DNA of 64,000 bases, from assembly GCA_030491005.1 (NCBI GenBank), contig JAKZMJ010000015.1:432019-496018 (forward strand). Direction: 5' to 3'. This document shows, piece by piece, positions 8,629 through 18,042 of the stretch. The stretch's first letter is position 1, and every line of letters starts with the position of its first letter. This DNA comes from Sulfurospirillum sp. GTDB lineage: Bacteria > Campylobacterota > Campylobacteria > Campylobacterales > Arcobacteraceae. The notes beneath the pieces were generated by a model. That model was not told the DNA's origin. It saw only the letters and a list, made by a program, of their open reading frames with translations, and made no database searches. Position numbers and translations under genes: made by a program.

Positions 8629-9720
8629 TGTCCAGTTTCACCACGTTATGGTTGCCTAGTTTCATAAATAAGAAAGTGATAGATTAAACAACATAAGTGT
8701 AAAATCTTTACAACACATAAGGATTTAAAATATGTCACAAACCTATCACTCTAATGCTAGAACAAACCAGCACATAAGAGAAATAATACAGAAATCTAAT
8801 TTAACAAATGTTGAATTAGCAAATAATTATAATCTAAATATTAAAACTATCTCTAAATGGAAAGATAGGGATTTTATTGAAGATAAAAGTTCAAGACCAC
8901 ATAATATAAAAACAACTTTAACATCTTTAGAAAAAGAGTTAATAAAAGTAGTGAGAACAATGACTTGGATGGAACTAGATGACCTAGTAGATACAATGGT
9001 TGATATTATCCCAAATGCAAATAGAAGTAATATCTATAGAACTCTAAAAGCATTTGATATAAATAGAGTCCCACAAGAACAAAAAGAAAAAGCAAAGAAA
9101 TTTAAAGAATACGAACCTGGATATTTGCATATAGATGTAACATATTTACCAAAGTTTAATAAACAAAAGTTTTATCTATTTGTAGCAATAGACAGAGCTA
9201 CAAGGCTACTATATTACAAAGTATATGAAAACAAATCATCTAATAATGCAGTTGAATTTCTAAAAGTTTGTAAAGAGTTTTTTCCTTTTTACTTAACTCA
9301 TATTTTAACAGATAATGGATTGGAATTTACAGATAAATGGGCAAGAGGCAAAGGAATTGTAAGTGGTAATCACAAGTTTGATGTAGAATGTAAAGAAGAT
9401 AGTATAGAACATAGACTAACAGCTCCATATACACCACAAACCAATGGAATGGTAGAAAGAGTAAACGGAACTATTAAAAATGCTACAATCAAAGCCCAAG
9501 ACTATGAAAATATAGATGATGTTAAAAAAGATTTAAATAAATTTTTGATATACTACAACTTCAATAGAAGACATGGTTCTTTAAGAAAAGAATTGAAAGT
9601 CAGAACTCCATTTAATGCAGTTCATAGTTGGTTTCAAACGAAGCCTGAAATATTTAAGATTTTACCAGATGTGTTTCAAGATATTGTTTTTGGAATGGTA
9701 CAACGTGGTGAAACTTGACA
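8629..9720 (+). mobile_element. IS481-family element, copy A
   Basis: A 1092-bp element with ends TGTCCAGTTTCACCACGTT (left) and, inverted, TGTCAAGTTTCACCACGTT (right). Flanks are CATAAT on the left and AATAAT on the right, an imperfect 6-bp target duplication. It carries one transposase gene. Copy B, after removal of the element nested in it, is also exactly 1092 bp. The left end lies 87 bases after the ORF6N gene and the right end 36 bases before the XRE regulator start. Confidence 0.93.
8732..9718 (+). CDS. IS481-family transposase
   Basis: A 328-aa transposase. An N-terminal helix-turn-helix region (about 5-60, with LNIKTISKWKDRDF) precedes a retroviral-integrase-type core with the DDE triad visible as HIDVTY (Asp135), ILTDNG (Asp194) and NGMVERVNG (Glu242). 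The stop codon lies inside the right inverted repeat. The first 325 residues equal those of copy B, so the element moved recently. Confidence 0.95.
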   Translation: MSQTYHSNARTNQHIREIIQKSNLTNVELANNYNLNIKTISKWKDRDFIEDKSSRPHNIKTTLTSLEKELIKVVRTMTWMELDDLVDTMVDIIPNANRSNIYRTLKAFDINRVPQEQKEKAKKFKEYEPGYLHIDVTYLPKFNKQKFYLFVAIDRATRLLYYKVYENKSSNNAVEFLKVCKEFFPFYLTHILTDNGLEFTDKWARGKGIVSGNHKFDVECKEDSIEHRLTAPYTPQTNGMVERVNGTIKNATIKAQDYENIDDVKKDLNKFLIYYNFNRRHGSLRKELKVRTPFNAVHSWFQTKPEIFKILPDVFQDIVFGMVQRGET

Positions 9721-9756
9721 AATAATGATTATATATTTAATATTAAGGTAGATATT

Positions 9757-10161
9757 ATGACTAGATTACATTTATTACAAAAAGTAAAAATAAGAAAAGA
9801 AGAGATAGGAATTACACTTGATAATCTCTCACAACTTTCAAATCTTGGGTATAGAACTATATCAAGATTTTTTTCTGGCGAGGATGTTAAGCTTAGTACA
9901 GTTGAGAAAATTACAAATATTTTAGGGTTAGATTTTGCAGGTAATGAAGTTGTTGATATAGATACTTTGACAAATAAAAGAGCTGAACAAAAAGCATTAT
10001 ATATAGTTTCATTAGTTCAAGATACATCATCTTTAGAAATGCAAGGTTTAGAAAAAGATAATCTAAACATTTTAATAGAAGATACAAAAAATCAATTTTT
10101 AACAGGAGATTATAAAAAAATTTATGGGCAAGTTAATATAAAATATGAAAGACACAACTAA
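9757..10161 (+). CDS. XRE-type helix-turn-helix regulator
   Basis: ATG at 9757 is chosen because AAGG lies 8 bases upstream; an upstream in-frame start at 9715 would fall inside the IS481 end. The 134-aa protein has a helix-turn-helix near residues 15-60 (LDNLSQLSNLGYRTISRFF) like Cro/C1-type regulators, followed by a helical C-terminal region with EQKALYIVSLVQDTSSLEMQ. Such small regulators often act with a neighbouring toxin or phage gene; none complete is seen here, only the 34-codon frame overlapping its end. Its native promoter region was displaced by IS481 copy A. Confidence 0.7.
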   Translation: MTRLHLLQKVKIRKEEIGITLDNLSQLSNLGYRTISRFFSGEDVKLSTVEKITNILGLDFAGNEVVDIDTLTNKRAEQKALYIVSLVQDTSSLEMQGLEKDNLNILIEDTKNQFLTGDYKKIYGQVNIKYERHN

Positions 10162-10249
10162 AATCAAAGGTGCAACATATACAGATGATATATCAGGTTT
10201 AAAACTTGATACATCTAAACAATATACTTTACAAGATATAAACAACTAA
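10145..10249 (+). CDS. Short overlapping ORF, possible remnant of a partner gene
   Basis: ATG at 10145 overlaps the last 17 bases of the XRE gene in another frame and encodes 34 residues (MKDTTKIKGATYTDDISGLK, then a short polar tail). The overlap suggests translational coupling, as in toxin-antitoxin pairs, but the product is short and unrecognised. It may be the residue of a longer partner. Confidence 0.35.
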   Translation: MKDTTKIKGATYTDDISGLKLDTSKQYTLQDINN

Positions 10250-10284
10250 GCCATAAAGAAATATACAAAATATAGCTTTAATGT

Positions 10285-10290
10285 TATAAT
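10285..10290 (+). promoter_or_regulatory. -10 box for the transglutaminase-like gene and cobQ
   Basis: TATAAT 20 bases before the ATG at 10311; AAGGG lies between. No -35 consensus. Confidence 0.45.
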
Positions 10291-10310
10291 AAAGCCAATA
10301 AGGGTAAATA

Positions 10311-10919
10311 ATGTTATTTGATAATAAAAAAATATATTATTCTTCTTTAGTCATATTTATTTTTTTTATACTTTTTATATTGTATATTATATATACATCT
10401 TTTTTTATAGTTAAAAATCAATTCTTAGACTTAGATGATGATACCGTATATATAAATCAAGTAAGAAGCGATAAATATACTAAAACATTAGCTCTTAAGC
10501 TAACAAAGAATTGTACAACCCAAGAATGTGAAGTGCAAAGTATTTTAAATCTTGTTACAAACATACCATATAAAATAAACAAATCAGTTGCAAGAAGTGG
10601 AAAAAATGTATTAGCACAGAATTATGGAGATTGTGATGATAAGAGTAATTTTTTAATCTCACTTCTTCATGCTAAAAATTATGAAGCATATTTTGTACTA
10701 GTCCCAAGACATATATTTGTCATAGTTACTTTAAAGCAAAAAATAAAAAATAAAAAAGCAATATATATAAATGGCAAAGCTTTTTATATCTTAGAATCAA
10801 CGGCTAAGAACTCTAAAATAGCCTTTCCTTTACAATATCAACTTAAAGATATAAGAGCTATAATAGACCCTTTTAAAAATAAAAAATTACTAATAAGTAA
10901 CTTAAGATATGAACTATGA
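10311..10919 (+). CDS. Membrane-anchored transglutaminase-like protein
   Basis: A single N-terminal membrane segment (about residues 10-33) is followed by a periplasmic domain with the transglutaminase-like arrangement of Cys in GDCDDKSNFL (Cys near residue 107) and His in PRHIFV about 25 residues later. The 202-aa length suits a small transglutaminase/protease-fold domain; substrate unknown. Its stop codon overlaps the cobQ start by four bases (ATGA), so the two are co-translated, though no functional link to cobalamin is evident. Confidence 0.65.
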   Translation: MLFDNKKIYYSSLVIFIFFILFILYIIYTSFFIVKNQFLDLDDDTVYINQVRSDKYTKTLALKLTKNCTTQECEVQSILNLVTNIPYKINKSVARSGKNVLAQNYGDCDDKSNFLISLLHAKNYEAYFVLVPRHIFVIVTLKQKIKNKKAIYINGKAFYILESTAKNSKIAFPLQYQLKDIRAIIDPFKNKKLLISNLRYEL

Positions 10920-12310
10920 CTAATATATCAATATTTGGAACATCAAGTGATGTAGGAAAATCAACAATAACATTTGCAATAGCTAAGATTATTCAAGACT
11001 TAGGTTATAGTGTATCTCCTTTTAAAGCTCAAAATGTTTCAAACAATGCTCATGTTTGTGATGATGGAAGTGAAATAGGAATAGCCCAATACTTTCAAGC
11101 ACAAGTTTTAAAAATAAAAACTTCATATCATCTAAATCCTATATTATTAAAATCAGGCAAAAACTCTATGGCTTCTTTAATCCTTGAAGGAAAAGCTGTG
11201 GACAATATTGATGTACGGTCTTATTATAAAAACTTGGATAAGTTAAAACCTATAGTTAATAACGCATACGAATATTTAAATTCAAAATATGATTGCTTAG
11301 TTTGTGAGGGTGCAGGAAGTCCTGTTGAGCTTAATTTAATGACTAAAGATTTGTCAAATATTTATATAGCAAGTAAATATAATACGAAGATAATTTTAGT
11401 TGCCAATATTCAAAAAGGAGGAGTATTCGCCTCTATTTATGGAGTTTATAATCTTTTACCAAAAAAATTGCAAAAAAATATAATAGGTGTGATAATAAAT
11501 AAATTTTGTGGAGATATATCTTTATTTGATGAAGGTGTGCGTATAATAGAAGAAGATTTTAAAATTCCAGTTTTAGGAATATTGCCTTATACTCCTTTTA
11601 ATTTTGGCTTTGAGGATTCTGCTTCTTTGATGAATTATTCTCAAGATATTACTAATGCTATTATTAAAGTTGGAGTTATTGCTTATCCTACTATGAGTAA
11701 TTATAATGACTTTGAGCCTTTAGTTGTAGATACAGAAATTAATCTTGAGTTTATTTGCAGTAATATTTCTTTGGATAAATATGATTTGATAATTCTTCCT
11801 GGTTCAAAATTGGTTATAAAAGATTTACAATGGTTAAAAAAAATAGGTTTATATAAAAGAATAGAAAATTTTACTAAAGATATCTTAGGTATTTGTGGTG
11901 GATATCAGATGTTATTTTCTTCTTTAGAAGATAAATATGCTATTGAAAATGATACATCAGGTATTGAAAATGGTTTTGCTTTTATAGATGATGAAATAGT
12001 GTTTGAAAAAGAGAAAATACTTAGAAAAGAAACTTACGATATATTTTCTTGTAAAATTAAAGCTTTTGAAATACATCATGGAAGAAGTTTAAAATACCCT
12101 TTATTTTATGAGAGTTCAAAAATAAAAGGAACTTTTTTACATGCAATTTTTGATAATGATAATTTAAGGAATAAAATTTTTAAACAAATAAATAAAGATT
12201 ATCAAGGCTTTGATTTTCAAACATTAAAAACAAATATTATTGATGATTTTATAGCTAATTTTAAACATAGATTAGATATAAAAAGAATACTAGATAATAT
12301 AAAGGTTTAA
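10916..12310 (+). CDS. cobQ: Cobyric acid synthase CobQ
   Basis: Amidates adenosylcobyrinic acid a,c-diamide at four side chains using glutamine and ATP, in cobalamin biosynthesis. The 464-aa protein has the N-terminal ATP-binding domain with P-loop GTSSDVGKST (8-17) and NPILLKSGKNSMASL, and a C-terminal glutamine amidotransferase domain with the nucleophile in GICGGYQM (Cys327) and His near 387 in HHGRS. No other cobalamin genes are in the window. It overlaps the upstream gene by four bases and is followed after one base by the Cys-rich gene. Confidence 0.93.
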   Translation: MTNISIFGTSSDVGKSTITFAIAKIIQDLGYSVSPFKAQNVSNNAHVCDDGSEIGIAQYFQAQVLKIKTSYHLNPILLKSGKNSMASLILEGKAVDNIDVRSYYKNLDKLKPIVNNAYEYLNSKYDCLVCEGAGSPVELNLMTKDLSNIYIASKYNTKIILVANIQKGGVFASIYGVYNLLPKKLQKNIIGVIINKFCGDISLFDEGVRIIEEDFKIPVLGILPYTPFNFGFEDSASLMNYSQDITNAIIKVGVIAYPTMSNYNDFEPLVVDTEINLEFICSNISLDKYDLIILPGSKLVIKDLQWLKKIGLYKRIENFTKDILGICGGYQMLFSSLEDKYAIENDTSGIENGFAFIDDEIVFEKEKILRKETYDIFSCKIKAFEIHHGRSLKYPLFYESSKIKGTFLHAIFDNDNLRNKIFKQINKDYQGFDFQTLKTNIIDDFIANFKHRLDIKRILDNIKV

Positions 12311-12311
12311 A

Positions 12312-12737
12312 TTGTCATATTTAACTTGGTTTGAAGCTCATGCAAAAAAACACAAACAAATAGTAAGTAAACTTTCACATCTAAGTGATGATGAGCTTAT
12401 AGCGTATTTTGAATATGATAATATGATAAAAGAAGAAAAAGACTTCTGCCCTTTATATGCCAAAAATAAAAAATGCCATGATATGGAAAATTTGAACTGT
12501 TATTTATGTGCCTGTCCAAATTTTAGATTTAATGATGAAGGTTTTAAACAAATAGAAGATAAGACTTTGTTTTCGTATTGTGGTATTGAGTCAAAAGATG
12601 GTTCTAGGCTTTATGGCGATACTTATATTCATCAAAATTGTAGTAAATGTACAGTGCCTCATTTAGTACCATATATAAAAAAACACTTCAATAGAAACTG
12701 GCTAAAAATTATGGAAAAAGTTAAGGCAATAAAATAG
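12312..12737 (+). CDS. Conserved Cys-rich protein
   Basis: A 141-aa soluble protein starting at TTG 12312, supported by AAAGG six bases upstream and by the frame opening exactly there. It has about nine cysteines, including FCPLYAKNKKC, CYLCACPNF, YCGIE and NCSKCTVPH, a pattern suggesting a bound zinc or iron-sulfur cluster. No named family is recognised. It follows cobQ by one base, and its 3' end overlaps the convergent histidine kinase gene by 17 bases. Confidence 0.65.
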   Translation: MSYLTWFEAHAKKHKQIVSKLSHLSDDELIAYFEYDNMIKEEKDFCPLYAKNKKCHDMENLNCYLCACPNFRFNDEGFKQIEDKTLFSYCGIESKDGSRLYGDTYIHQNCSKCTVPHLVPYIKKHFNRNWLKIMEKVKAIK

Positions 12738-13941
12738 TAAAAGTGTTTAAACCTTTGTGGTGATTATACATTAATTTATAAGAATGTAAATTAACTATTG
12801 TTTGAACTATATATAAACCAAGACCAAATCCCTCACTTCTTTTTTCTTCTTGTGAAAATGCTTCAGTATAATATGATAGCTCATGTGTTAAAGGATTTCC
12901 ATAAGAAGAAATATCAATTTTATTTTTATTTGCTAAAAATATTGCTTGGGAATTATTTGAAAATTTAATTGCATTATCTATTAAATTTTTAAGAACAATT
13001 GAAAACATAGAAATATCAAGAGTAATAGAAAAATCATCTATTTTTGTTTCTATATTAGAACTATTAATAAGCATAATCTCTAATGTTTTTTTATAAACTT
13101 GAAAAAATCTTGTTCTTTCTTTAAAAATTGTAGTATTTTGAGAAGTTAGTTTTTCAACTGTTGCTAACTCTTTTATAATATCATCCATTCTTTTAAAAGC
13201 TCTTTGTAAAATGTCTTTATCTTTTCCATTATCTAATTTTTCAGCTATAAACATAGCTTTTGTAATAGGTGTTTTTAATTCGTGCATCAAATTTCTCATA
13301 AATAAATCTTTTGATTTTCTTTGATTATTTATGTGTAAAACTGCTTCATTAAAATTTTTAGCAATAGTACCTATTTCATCTGTACTGTTTGATGATATTT
13401 TTACATTTAAATCCCCATTTGAAAACTTTTTTATTTGTGTATTTAATTTTTTAAGTGGTTTTAATTTCTTTTTTATTATAAAAAACAAAAAAAACAAAAT
13501 ACCAAGGGGTAAAATTATAAACAATGCTAATATAGCAATATTATATGAATAAGTCTGTAAATCTTTTAACATAATATTATAGCCATTACTTTGAATGTAT
13601 ATATAAAAATTATTTTTGTTTAAAAAAGCTCTATATATTCCAAAATTAGTTCTTCTTAATGTTAAAGCTGAAGCATTATTAATAATATCTAGTTTGATTT
13701 CTTCATCTTGTATAACTTTTACTTCAAATTCTTTTGCAAACATCTTAAATTGTCTTTTGCTTGGATTGTTTTTTAATGTAGACAGTAATTTTTCAGCAAC
13801 AATTTCATTTTTCTTTTGTGCAAAAATATGATACTTCTCTTTATCAAATTTAATAAAAATAATCAAAATTATTATAATAGCAAATAGGGCTAAAATAAAA
13901 ATTGTATTTATAAAAGCTGATATAGAAATATTTTTAATCAT
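12721..13941 (-). CDS. Sensor histidine kinase
   Basis: A 406-aa membrane kinase: membrane segments at about 8-30 and 134-155 flank a roughly 100-aa periplasmic sensor. A HAMP domain follows (about 156-208), then the phosphoacceptor motif HELKTPITK (His220), an N-box DNAIKFSNN near 320 and a G-box GFGLGLYIVQ near 370. It partners the response regulator gene, whose stop it overlaps by four bases. The signal is unknown; the gene order htrA-regulator-kinase suggests envelope stress. The ArsS-like label is only a resemblance. Confidence 0.9.
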   Translation of the reverse strand: MIKNISISAFINTIFILALFAIIIILIIFIKFDKEKYHIFAQKKNEIVAEKLLSTLKNNPSKRQFKMFAKEFEVKVIQDEEIKLDIINNASALTLRRTNFGIYRAFLNKNNFYIYIQSNGYNIMLKDLQTYSYNIAILALFIILPLGILFFLFFIIKKKLKPLKKLNTQIKKFSNGDLNVKISSNSTDEIGTIAKNFNEAVLHINNQRKSKDLFMRNLMHELKTPITKAMFIAEKLDNGKDKDILQRAFKRMDDIIKELATVEKLTSQNTTIFKERTRFFQVYKKTLEIMLINSSNIETKIDDFSITLDISMFSIVLKNLIDNAIKFSNNSQAIFLANKNKIDISSYGNPLTHELSYYTEAFSQEEKRSEGFGLGLYIVQTIVNLHSYKLMYNHHKGLNTFTILLP

Positions 13942-14618
13942 ATAAGTTGATAGCCAATGCCACGAACAGATTTTATATAAGTTTTAGTATCATCTATTTT
14001 TGATATTTTATTTCTAATTCGTGAAATCATAACATCAATATTTTTTAAACTACTATCATCTTCTATATGATTACTTGTATATATAAAATCTTCTCTTGCA
14101 ACAACTGCACCATTTCTTTTTATTAGAAGATTTAATAAATCAAATTCAGCTAAAGTTAAATGCAATAAATCATTTTTTAAAAATATTTGTATGTCTTCTT
14201 CTTTAACTGTAAAATCAAATTCTTTTTTATTTATATTTTTTTTGTCTTCATAAGCTGGTGTAATTCTTTTTAAAATTGCTTTTATTCTAGCTTGTAGTTC
14301 TCTTGGATTATAAGGTTTTGGTAAATAATCATCGGCACCTCGCTCTAAACCCATAACTTTATCTAAGATATCATCTCTTGCTGAACTTATAATAATAGGT
14401 ATTTGAGATTTTTCCCTAATTTTTGGAATTAACTCTAAGCCATCAATTTCAGGCAAGGTTAAATCTAATATTAATAAACTATATTTTTTTAGACTTAACA
14501 TAGATAGCCCATTATAAGGGCTGTCTGTGTTTGTAACTTCTATATCATAAGATGCCAAATAATCTGTAATTATTTCAGCTAATTCTAAATCATCTTCTAT
14601 CATTAATACTTGTACTAT
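13938..14618 (-). CDS. OmpR-family response regulator, probable AUA start
   Basis: Receiver domain with the acidic pair in MIEDD and phosphoacceptor Asp in LLILDLTLPEIDG, then a winged-helix DNA-binding domain ending TYIKSVRGIGYQLI. The first ATG (14601-14603) would remove the first beta strand of the receiver and has no ribosome binding site at a normal distance. Reading five codons further upstream restores VQVLMIEDD and brings the start to ATA 14616-14618, five bases after AAGGAT (14624-14629). I therefore place the start at the non-standard ATA, with ATT 14619-14621 as an alternative. The AAGGAT overlaps the htrA stop, so the pair is coupled. Confidence 0.88.
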   Translation of the reverse strand: MVQVLMIEDDLELAEIITDYLASYDIEVTNTDSPYNGLSMLSLKKYSLLILDLTLPEIDGLELIPKIREKSQIPIIISSARDDILDKVMGLERGADDYLPKPYNPRELQARIKAILKRITPAYEDKKNINKKEFDFTVKEEDIQIFLKNDLLHLTLAEFDLLNLLIKRNGAVVAREDFIYTSNHIEDDSSLKNIDVMISRIRNKISKIDDTKTYIKSVRGIGYQLI

Positions 14619-14627
14619 AATTTATCC

Positions 14628-16037
14628 TTATTTAAGTGCCAAAAGAAGTATCTGACCATATCTATTTATATATATTTTTTTATATTTATTATTATACTTT
14701 CTTAATGCTTGTTGCATTTGTGAAAAATATTTTATTTCTATATTTTCAATTTGAATGATAACATCACCTGCTTGAAAACCAGCTTTTTCGGCTATTGATT
14801 TGATTTTCACATTAGTAACTAAAACACCTTTTGTATTTGAAGTTAGTCTAAATTTATTAATCATATCAGATGTTATATCACTAAGTCGTAAACCACCTAA
14901 AAACTCCCCATTATTAGCTTCAGATGTTATTAAACCAGCTCTATTACCTAAAACTATTTTTTTAATTAAATTCTTTTTATTTCTTTCTAATTTTATAGTT
15001 ATATTTTCATTTGGTTTAAAAGAAGCTATGATATTTTGTAAGTCTTTTTTGTTTCGTATAGCTTTATTATTAACCATATATATTAAATCTCCTCTTTTTA
15101 AACCATATTTACCAGCAGGAGTATCTTTAGCCACATCTAGTAATATAGCACCATTTTTATGTTTATAAAGTTTTTTAATAGCTGGTTTTAAATCATCAAC
15201 AATAACACCTAAATAACCTCGTATAACTTTTCCATCACTTATTAACTTTTTTACAACATCTTTAACCATAGAAACAGGAATTGCAAAACCTATGCCATTA
15301 TTACCACCTGATTTTGATATAATTGCACTATTAATACCAATTAAAGCACCTCTACTATCAACTAAAGCACCACCTGAATTTCCTGGATTAATTGAAGCAT
15401 CTGTTTGAATAAAGTTTTCATATCTATTAATTCCTACTTTATCTTTATTAAGAGCAGATATAATACCTTGTGTTACGGTACTTCCAATACCAAAGGGATT
15501 ACCAAGTGCAAAAATAATATCACCCACTTTTAAAGAAGTTGAATGACCAAATTTAATAGGTGTAAACTTTCCTTTTATTTTAATAACTGCAAGGTCACTA
15601 TCGGCATCTTTTCCTATTAAAACGGCATTATATTCTTTTGGATTATTTCCTATAGTTATACTAATTTCATCAGCATTTTCAACGACATGATTATTTGTTA
15701 CTATATAACCATTGCTTGATATAATAACTCCTGAACCTAAAGATCTTTGTATTTTATTTTGTTTAAATTGTTCTGTAAATTGATCTCCAAAAAATCTTCT
15801 TAAAAGTGGGTCATTGAACATCTGTGAGGGTATATTTTGACTATTATTAGCTATATGTCTTTTAGCAGATATGTTAACAACAGATTTCATAGGCTCTTTT
15901 ACACTATTATAAAATGATGCTATTTGATTTGTATTTGGACTTATTCTTTTAGGATTTTTTTCCATCATTTCAAAATCAATGGAACTTCCTAAAAGACTTG
16001 TATATAATATTGTATAAAACAATAGTTTCTTTTTCAT
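14628..16037 (-). CDS. htrA: Periplasmic serine protease/chaperone, HtrA/DegQ type
   Basis: Start at ATG 16035-16037, preceded by AAGGAGACAATT; an in-frame ATG 10 codons upstream has no such site. The 469-aa product has an N-terminal export signal, a trypsin-like domain with triad His117 (NNHVVE), Asp148 (SDLAVI) and Ser221 (NPGNSGG), then two PDZ domains (about 275-360 and 385-465). It degrades or refolds misfolded envelope proteins. First gene of a minus-strand operon with the response regulator and kinase. Confidence 0.95.
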   Translation of the reverse strand: MKKKLLFYTILYTSLLGSSIDFEMMEKNPKRISPNTNQIASFYNSVKEPMKSVVNISAKRHIANNSQNIPSQMFNDPLLRRFFGDQFTEQFKQNKIQRSLGSGVIISSNGYIVTNNHVVENADEISITIGNNPKEYNAVLIGKDADSDLAVIKIKGKFTPIKFGHSTSLKVGDIIFALGNPFGIGSTVTQGIISALNKDKVGINRYENFIQTDASINPGNSGGALVDSRGALIGINSAIISKSGGNNGIGFAIPVSMVKDVVKKLISDGKVIRGYLGVIVDDLKPAIKKLYKHKNGAILLDVAKDTPAGKYGLKRGDLIYMVNNKAIRNKKDLQNIIASFKPNENITIKLERNKKNLIKKIVLGNRAGLITSEANNGEFLGGLRLSDITSDMINKFRLTSNTKGVLVTNVKIKSIAEKAGFQAGDVIIQIENIEIKYFSQMQQALRKYNNKYKKIYINRYGQILLLALK

Positions 16038-16090
16038 AATTGTCTCCTTGTAAGAAAAATTATACAATATTAGTGTAAACTAAATGTTAA

Positions 16091-17779
16091 CTATAAATTA
16101 GTTTTTAAAATAGCCCCTGAACTTGCATTTGTAACCAAGGCTCTATATTGACCTAACCAAGAAGACTTAAGTTTTTTCTTTAAAGGTTTAAAGGCATCTT
16201 TTCTTTTGTTGATTTCTTCTTGGCTTAATTTTACTTCTAAAATATATTTATCAACATCAATATGAATTTCATCACCATCTTGTAATAAGCCAATCATTCC
16301 ACCCTCGGCTGCCTCAGGCGATACATGACCGATAGAAGCACCTCGCGTAGCTCCTGAAAATCTTCCATCAGTTATAAGTGCCACACTATCACCTAATCCC
16401 ATACCCATAATTAAAGAAGTAGGTGCTAACATCTCTTGCATCCCAGGACCTCCTCTTGGACCTTCATAACGAATAACTACTACATCTCCAGCTTTTACTT
16501 TCCCTGCAATTATTCCTTTTATAGCTTCATCTTGCCCATCAAAACAAACAGCTTTTCCAGTAAGTACCCTCTCGCCTATAATACCAGCTGTTTTAATAAC
16601 TGAGCCTTGTGTAGCTAAGTTTCCATATAAAATAGCTAGTCCACCAACTTCACTATAAGCATTATCAATAGTATGAATGATATTTGTATCTTTTATATAA
16701 GCATCTTTAATTTTTGTATATAAGCTTTGACCTTCTATACAAAGATTATCTAATAAAATATCATCACCTCTTTTACTCATTTCTTTCATAACGGCATTAA
16801 CTCCACCAGCTGCATTAATATCTTCCATATGAACAGTTGATAAAGATGGCGATATTTTAGCAATATGTGAAACTCTTTTTGAAATTTTATTAATATCTTC
16901 TAATTTAAAATCAACTCCTGCTTCTTTAGCAATTGCTAACATATGTAAAACAGTATTAGAAGACCCACCCATAGCCATATCAACTGCAAAAGCATTTCTT
17001 ACAGCATTTTCATTTAGTATATTTGACAATTTGTATTTTTCTCTTAAAACATTATCTTTAGCTATTTCACATATTCTTTTTGCTGCTGCTCTATAAAGCA
17101 CTTCTCTCTCAGGAGTTAAAGCTAAGATAGTTCCATTACCTGCTAAGGCTATTCCCATAGCTTCCATAAGTGTATTCATAGAGTTTGCTGTAAACATACC
17201 AGAACAAGATCCACCACTAGGACACGCATTACATTCTATATCTGTTAATTCTTCTTGCGTAATATCTCCAGCTTCAAATTTACCAACTGCTTCAAAAGCC
17301 GTGGCTAAATCTATAGGAGTACCATCTTTAGTATATCCTTTAGCCATGGGTCCCCCTGATACAAATATAGTAGGGACATCAACACGAATTGCACCCATAA
17401 TCATACCTGGAACTATTTTATCACAATTTGGAATTGCTATCATGGCATCTAATTTATGTGCATTCATAACTGTTTCAATAGAGTTTGCTATTAATTCTCT
17501 ACTTGGAAGTGAAAAAAGCATACCATCATGACCCATAGCAATACCATCATCAACACCAATAGTATTAAACTCAAAAGGTACACAACCATTTGCTTTTATC
17601 TCATCTTTTATAATAACAGCCACTTTATTTAAAAAAAAATGACCTGGAATGATTTCTATAAATGAATTAGCAACTCCAATAAATGGTTTATTAAAATCTT
17701 CATCTTTTAATCCAGTAGCTCTTAATAAAGAACGGTGAGGTGCTCTATTGTGACCTTTTTTTACTTCATCACTTCTCAT
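16091..17779 (-). CDS. ilvD: Dihydroxy-acid dehydratase
   Basis: Iron-sulfur enzyme of valine, leucine, isoleucine and pantothenate synthesis, dehydrating 2,3-dihydroxy-isovalerate and the methylvalerate analogue. The 562-aa length is typical. Signature cysteines appear in NCDKIVPGM and in [19 protein letters not shown], and the C-terminal part has [24 protein letters not shown] precedes ATG 17779. It lies just downstream of the htrA operon's promoter end on the same strand, 53 bases away, so it may be transcribed into that operon. Confidence 0.97.
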   Translation of the reverse strand: MRSDEVKKGHNRAPHRSLLRATGLKDEDFNKPFIGVANSFIEIIPGHFFLNKVAVIIKDEIKANGCVPFEFNTIGVDDGIAMGHDGMLFSLPSRELIANSIETVMNAHKLDAMIAIPNCDKIVPGMIMGAIRVDVPTIFVSGGPMAKGYTKDGTPIDLATAFEAVGKFEAGDITQEELTDIECNACPSGGSCSGMFTANSMNTLMEAMGIALAGNGTILALTPEREVLYRAAAKRICEIAKDNVLREKYKLSNILNENAVRNAFAVDMAMGGSSNTVLHMLAIAKEAGVDFKLEDINKISKRVSHIAKISPSLSTVHMEDINAAGGVNAVMKEMSKRGDDILLDNLCIEGQSLYTKIKDAYIKDTNIIHTIDNAYSEVGGLAILYGNLATQGSVIKTAGIIGERVLTGKAVCFDGQDEAIKGIIAGKVKAGDVVVIRYEGPRGGPGMQEMLAPTSLIMGMGLGDSVALITDGRFSGATRGASIGHVSPEAAEGGMIGLLQDGDEIHIDVDKYILEVKLSQEEINKRKDAFKPLKKKLKSSWLGQYRALVTNASSGAILKTNL

Positions 17780-17846
17780 AAATATCCTTCTTATTTTCTA
17801 ATTATAAAAATTATAGCACAAATTTAAAAATTATTTACAAAAATCC

Positions 17847-17875
17847 TTGACAAAAATACAATTTTTTAATATAAT
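17847..17875 (+). promoter_or_regulatory. Consensus sigma-70 promoter for the tRNA genes
   Basis: TTGACA at 17847-17852 and TATAAT at 17870-17875 with a 17-base spacer, 47 bases before tRNA-Leu. Both hexamers are perfect consensus, unusual for this phylum, where protein genes rarely show a -35 box. Confidence 0.85.
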
Positions 17876-17922
17876 TCCAGTCCATTTTAAGAAAGATTAC
17901 TTTTTTAGAACTACCAAATAGT

Positions 17923-18009
17923 GCGAGTGTGGCGGAATAGGTAGACGCGTGGGACTTAAAATCCCATTCCGGTTTCGGAGTGTGAGTTCGATTCTCACCA
18001 TTCGCACCA
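17923..18009 (+). tRNA. tRNA-Leu (TAA)
   Basis: Acceptor GCGAGTG pairs with CATTCGC; anticodon loop ACTTAAAAT with anticodon TAA; long variable arm; T-loop GTTCGATTC; discriminator A and genome-encoded CCA at 18007-18009. Confidence 0.95.
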
Positions 18010-18042
18010 CTATTACATATAATATTTATCATTTATACTTAC

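Noticed and set aside
17835..18032. Minus-strand 65-codon frame across tRNA-Leu
   Set aside because: It is the antisense of a clear tRNA gene; such frames are a common annotation artefact.
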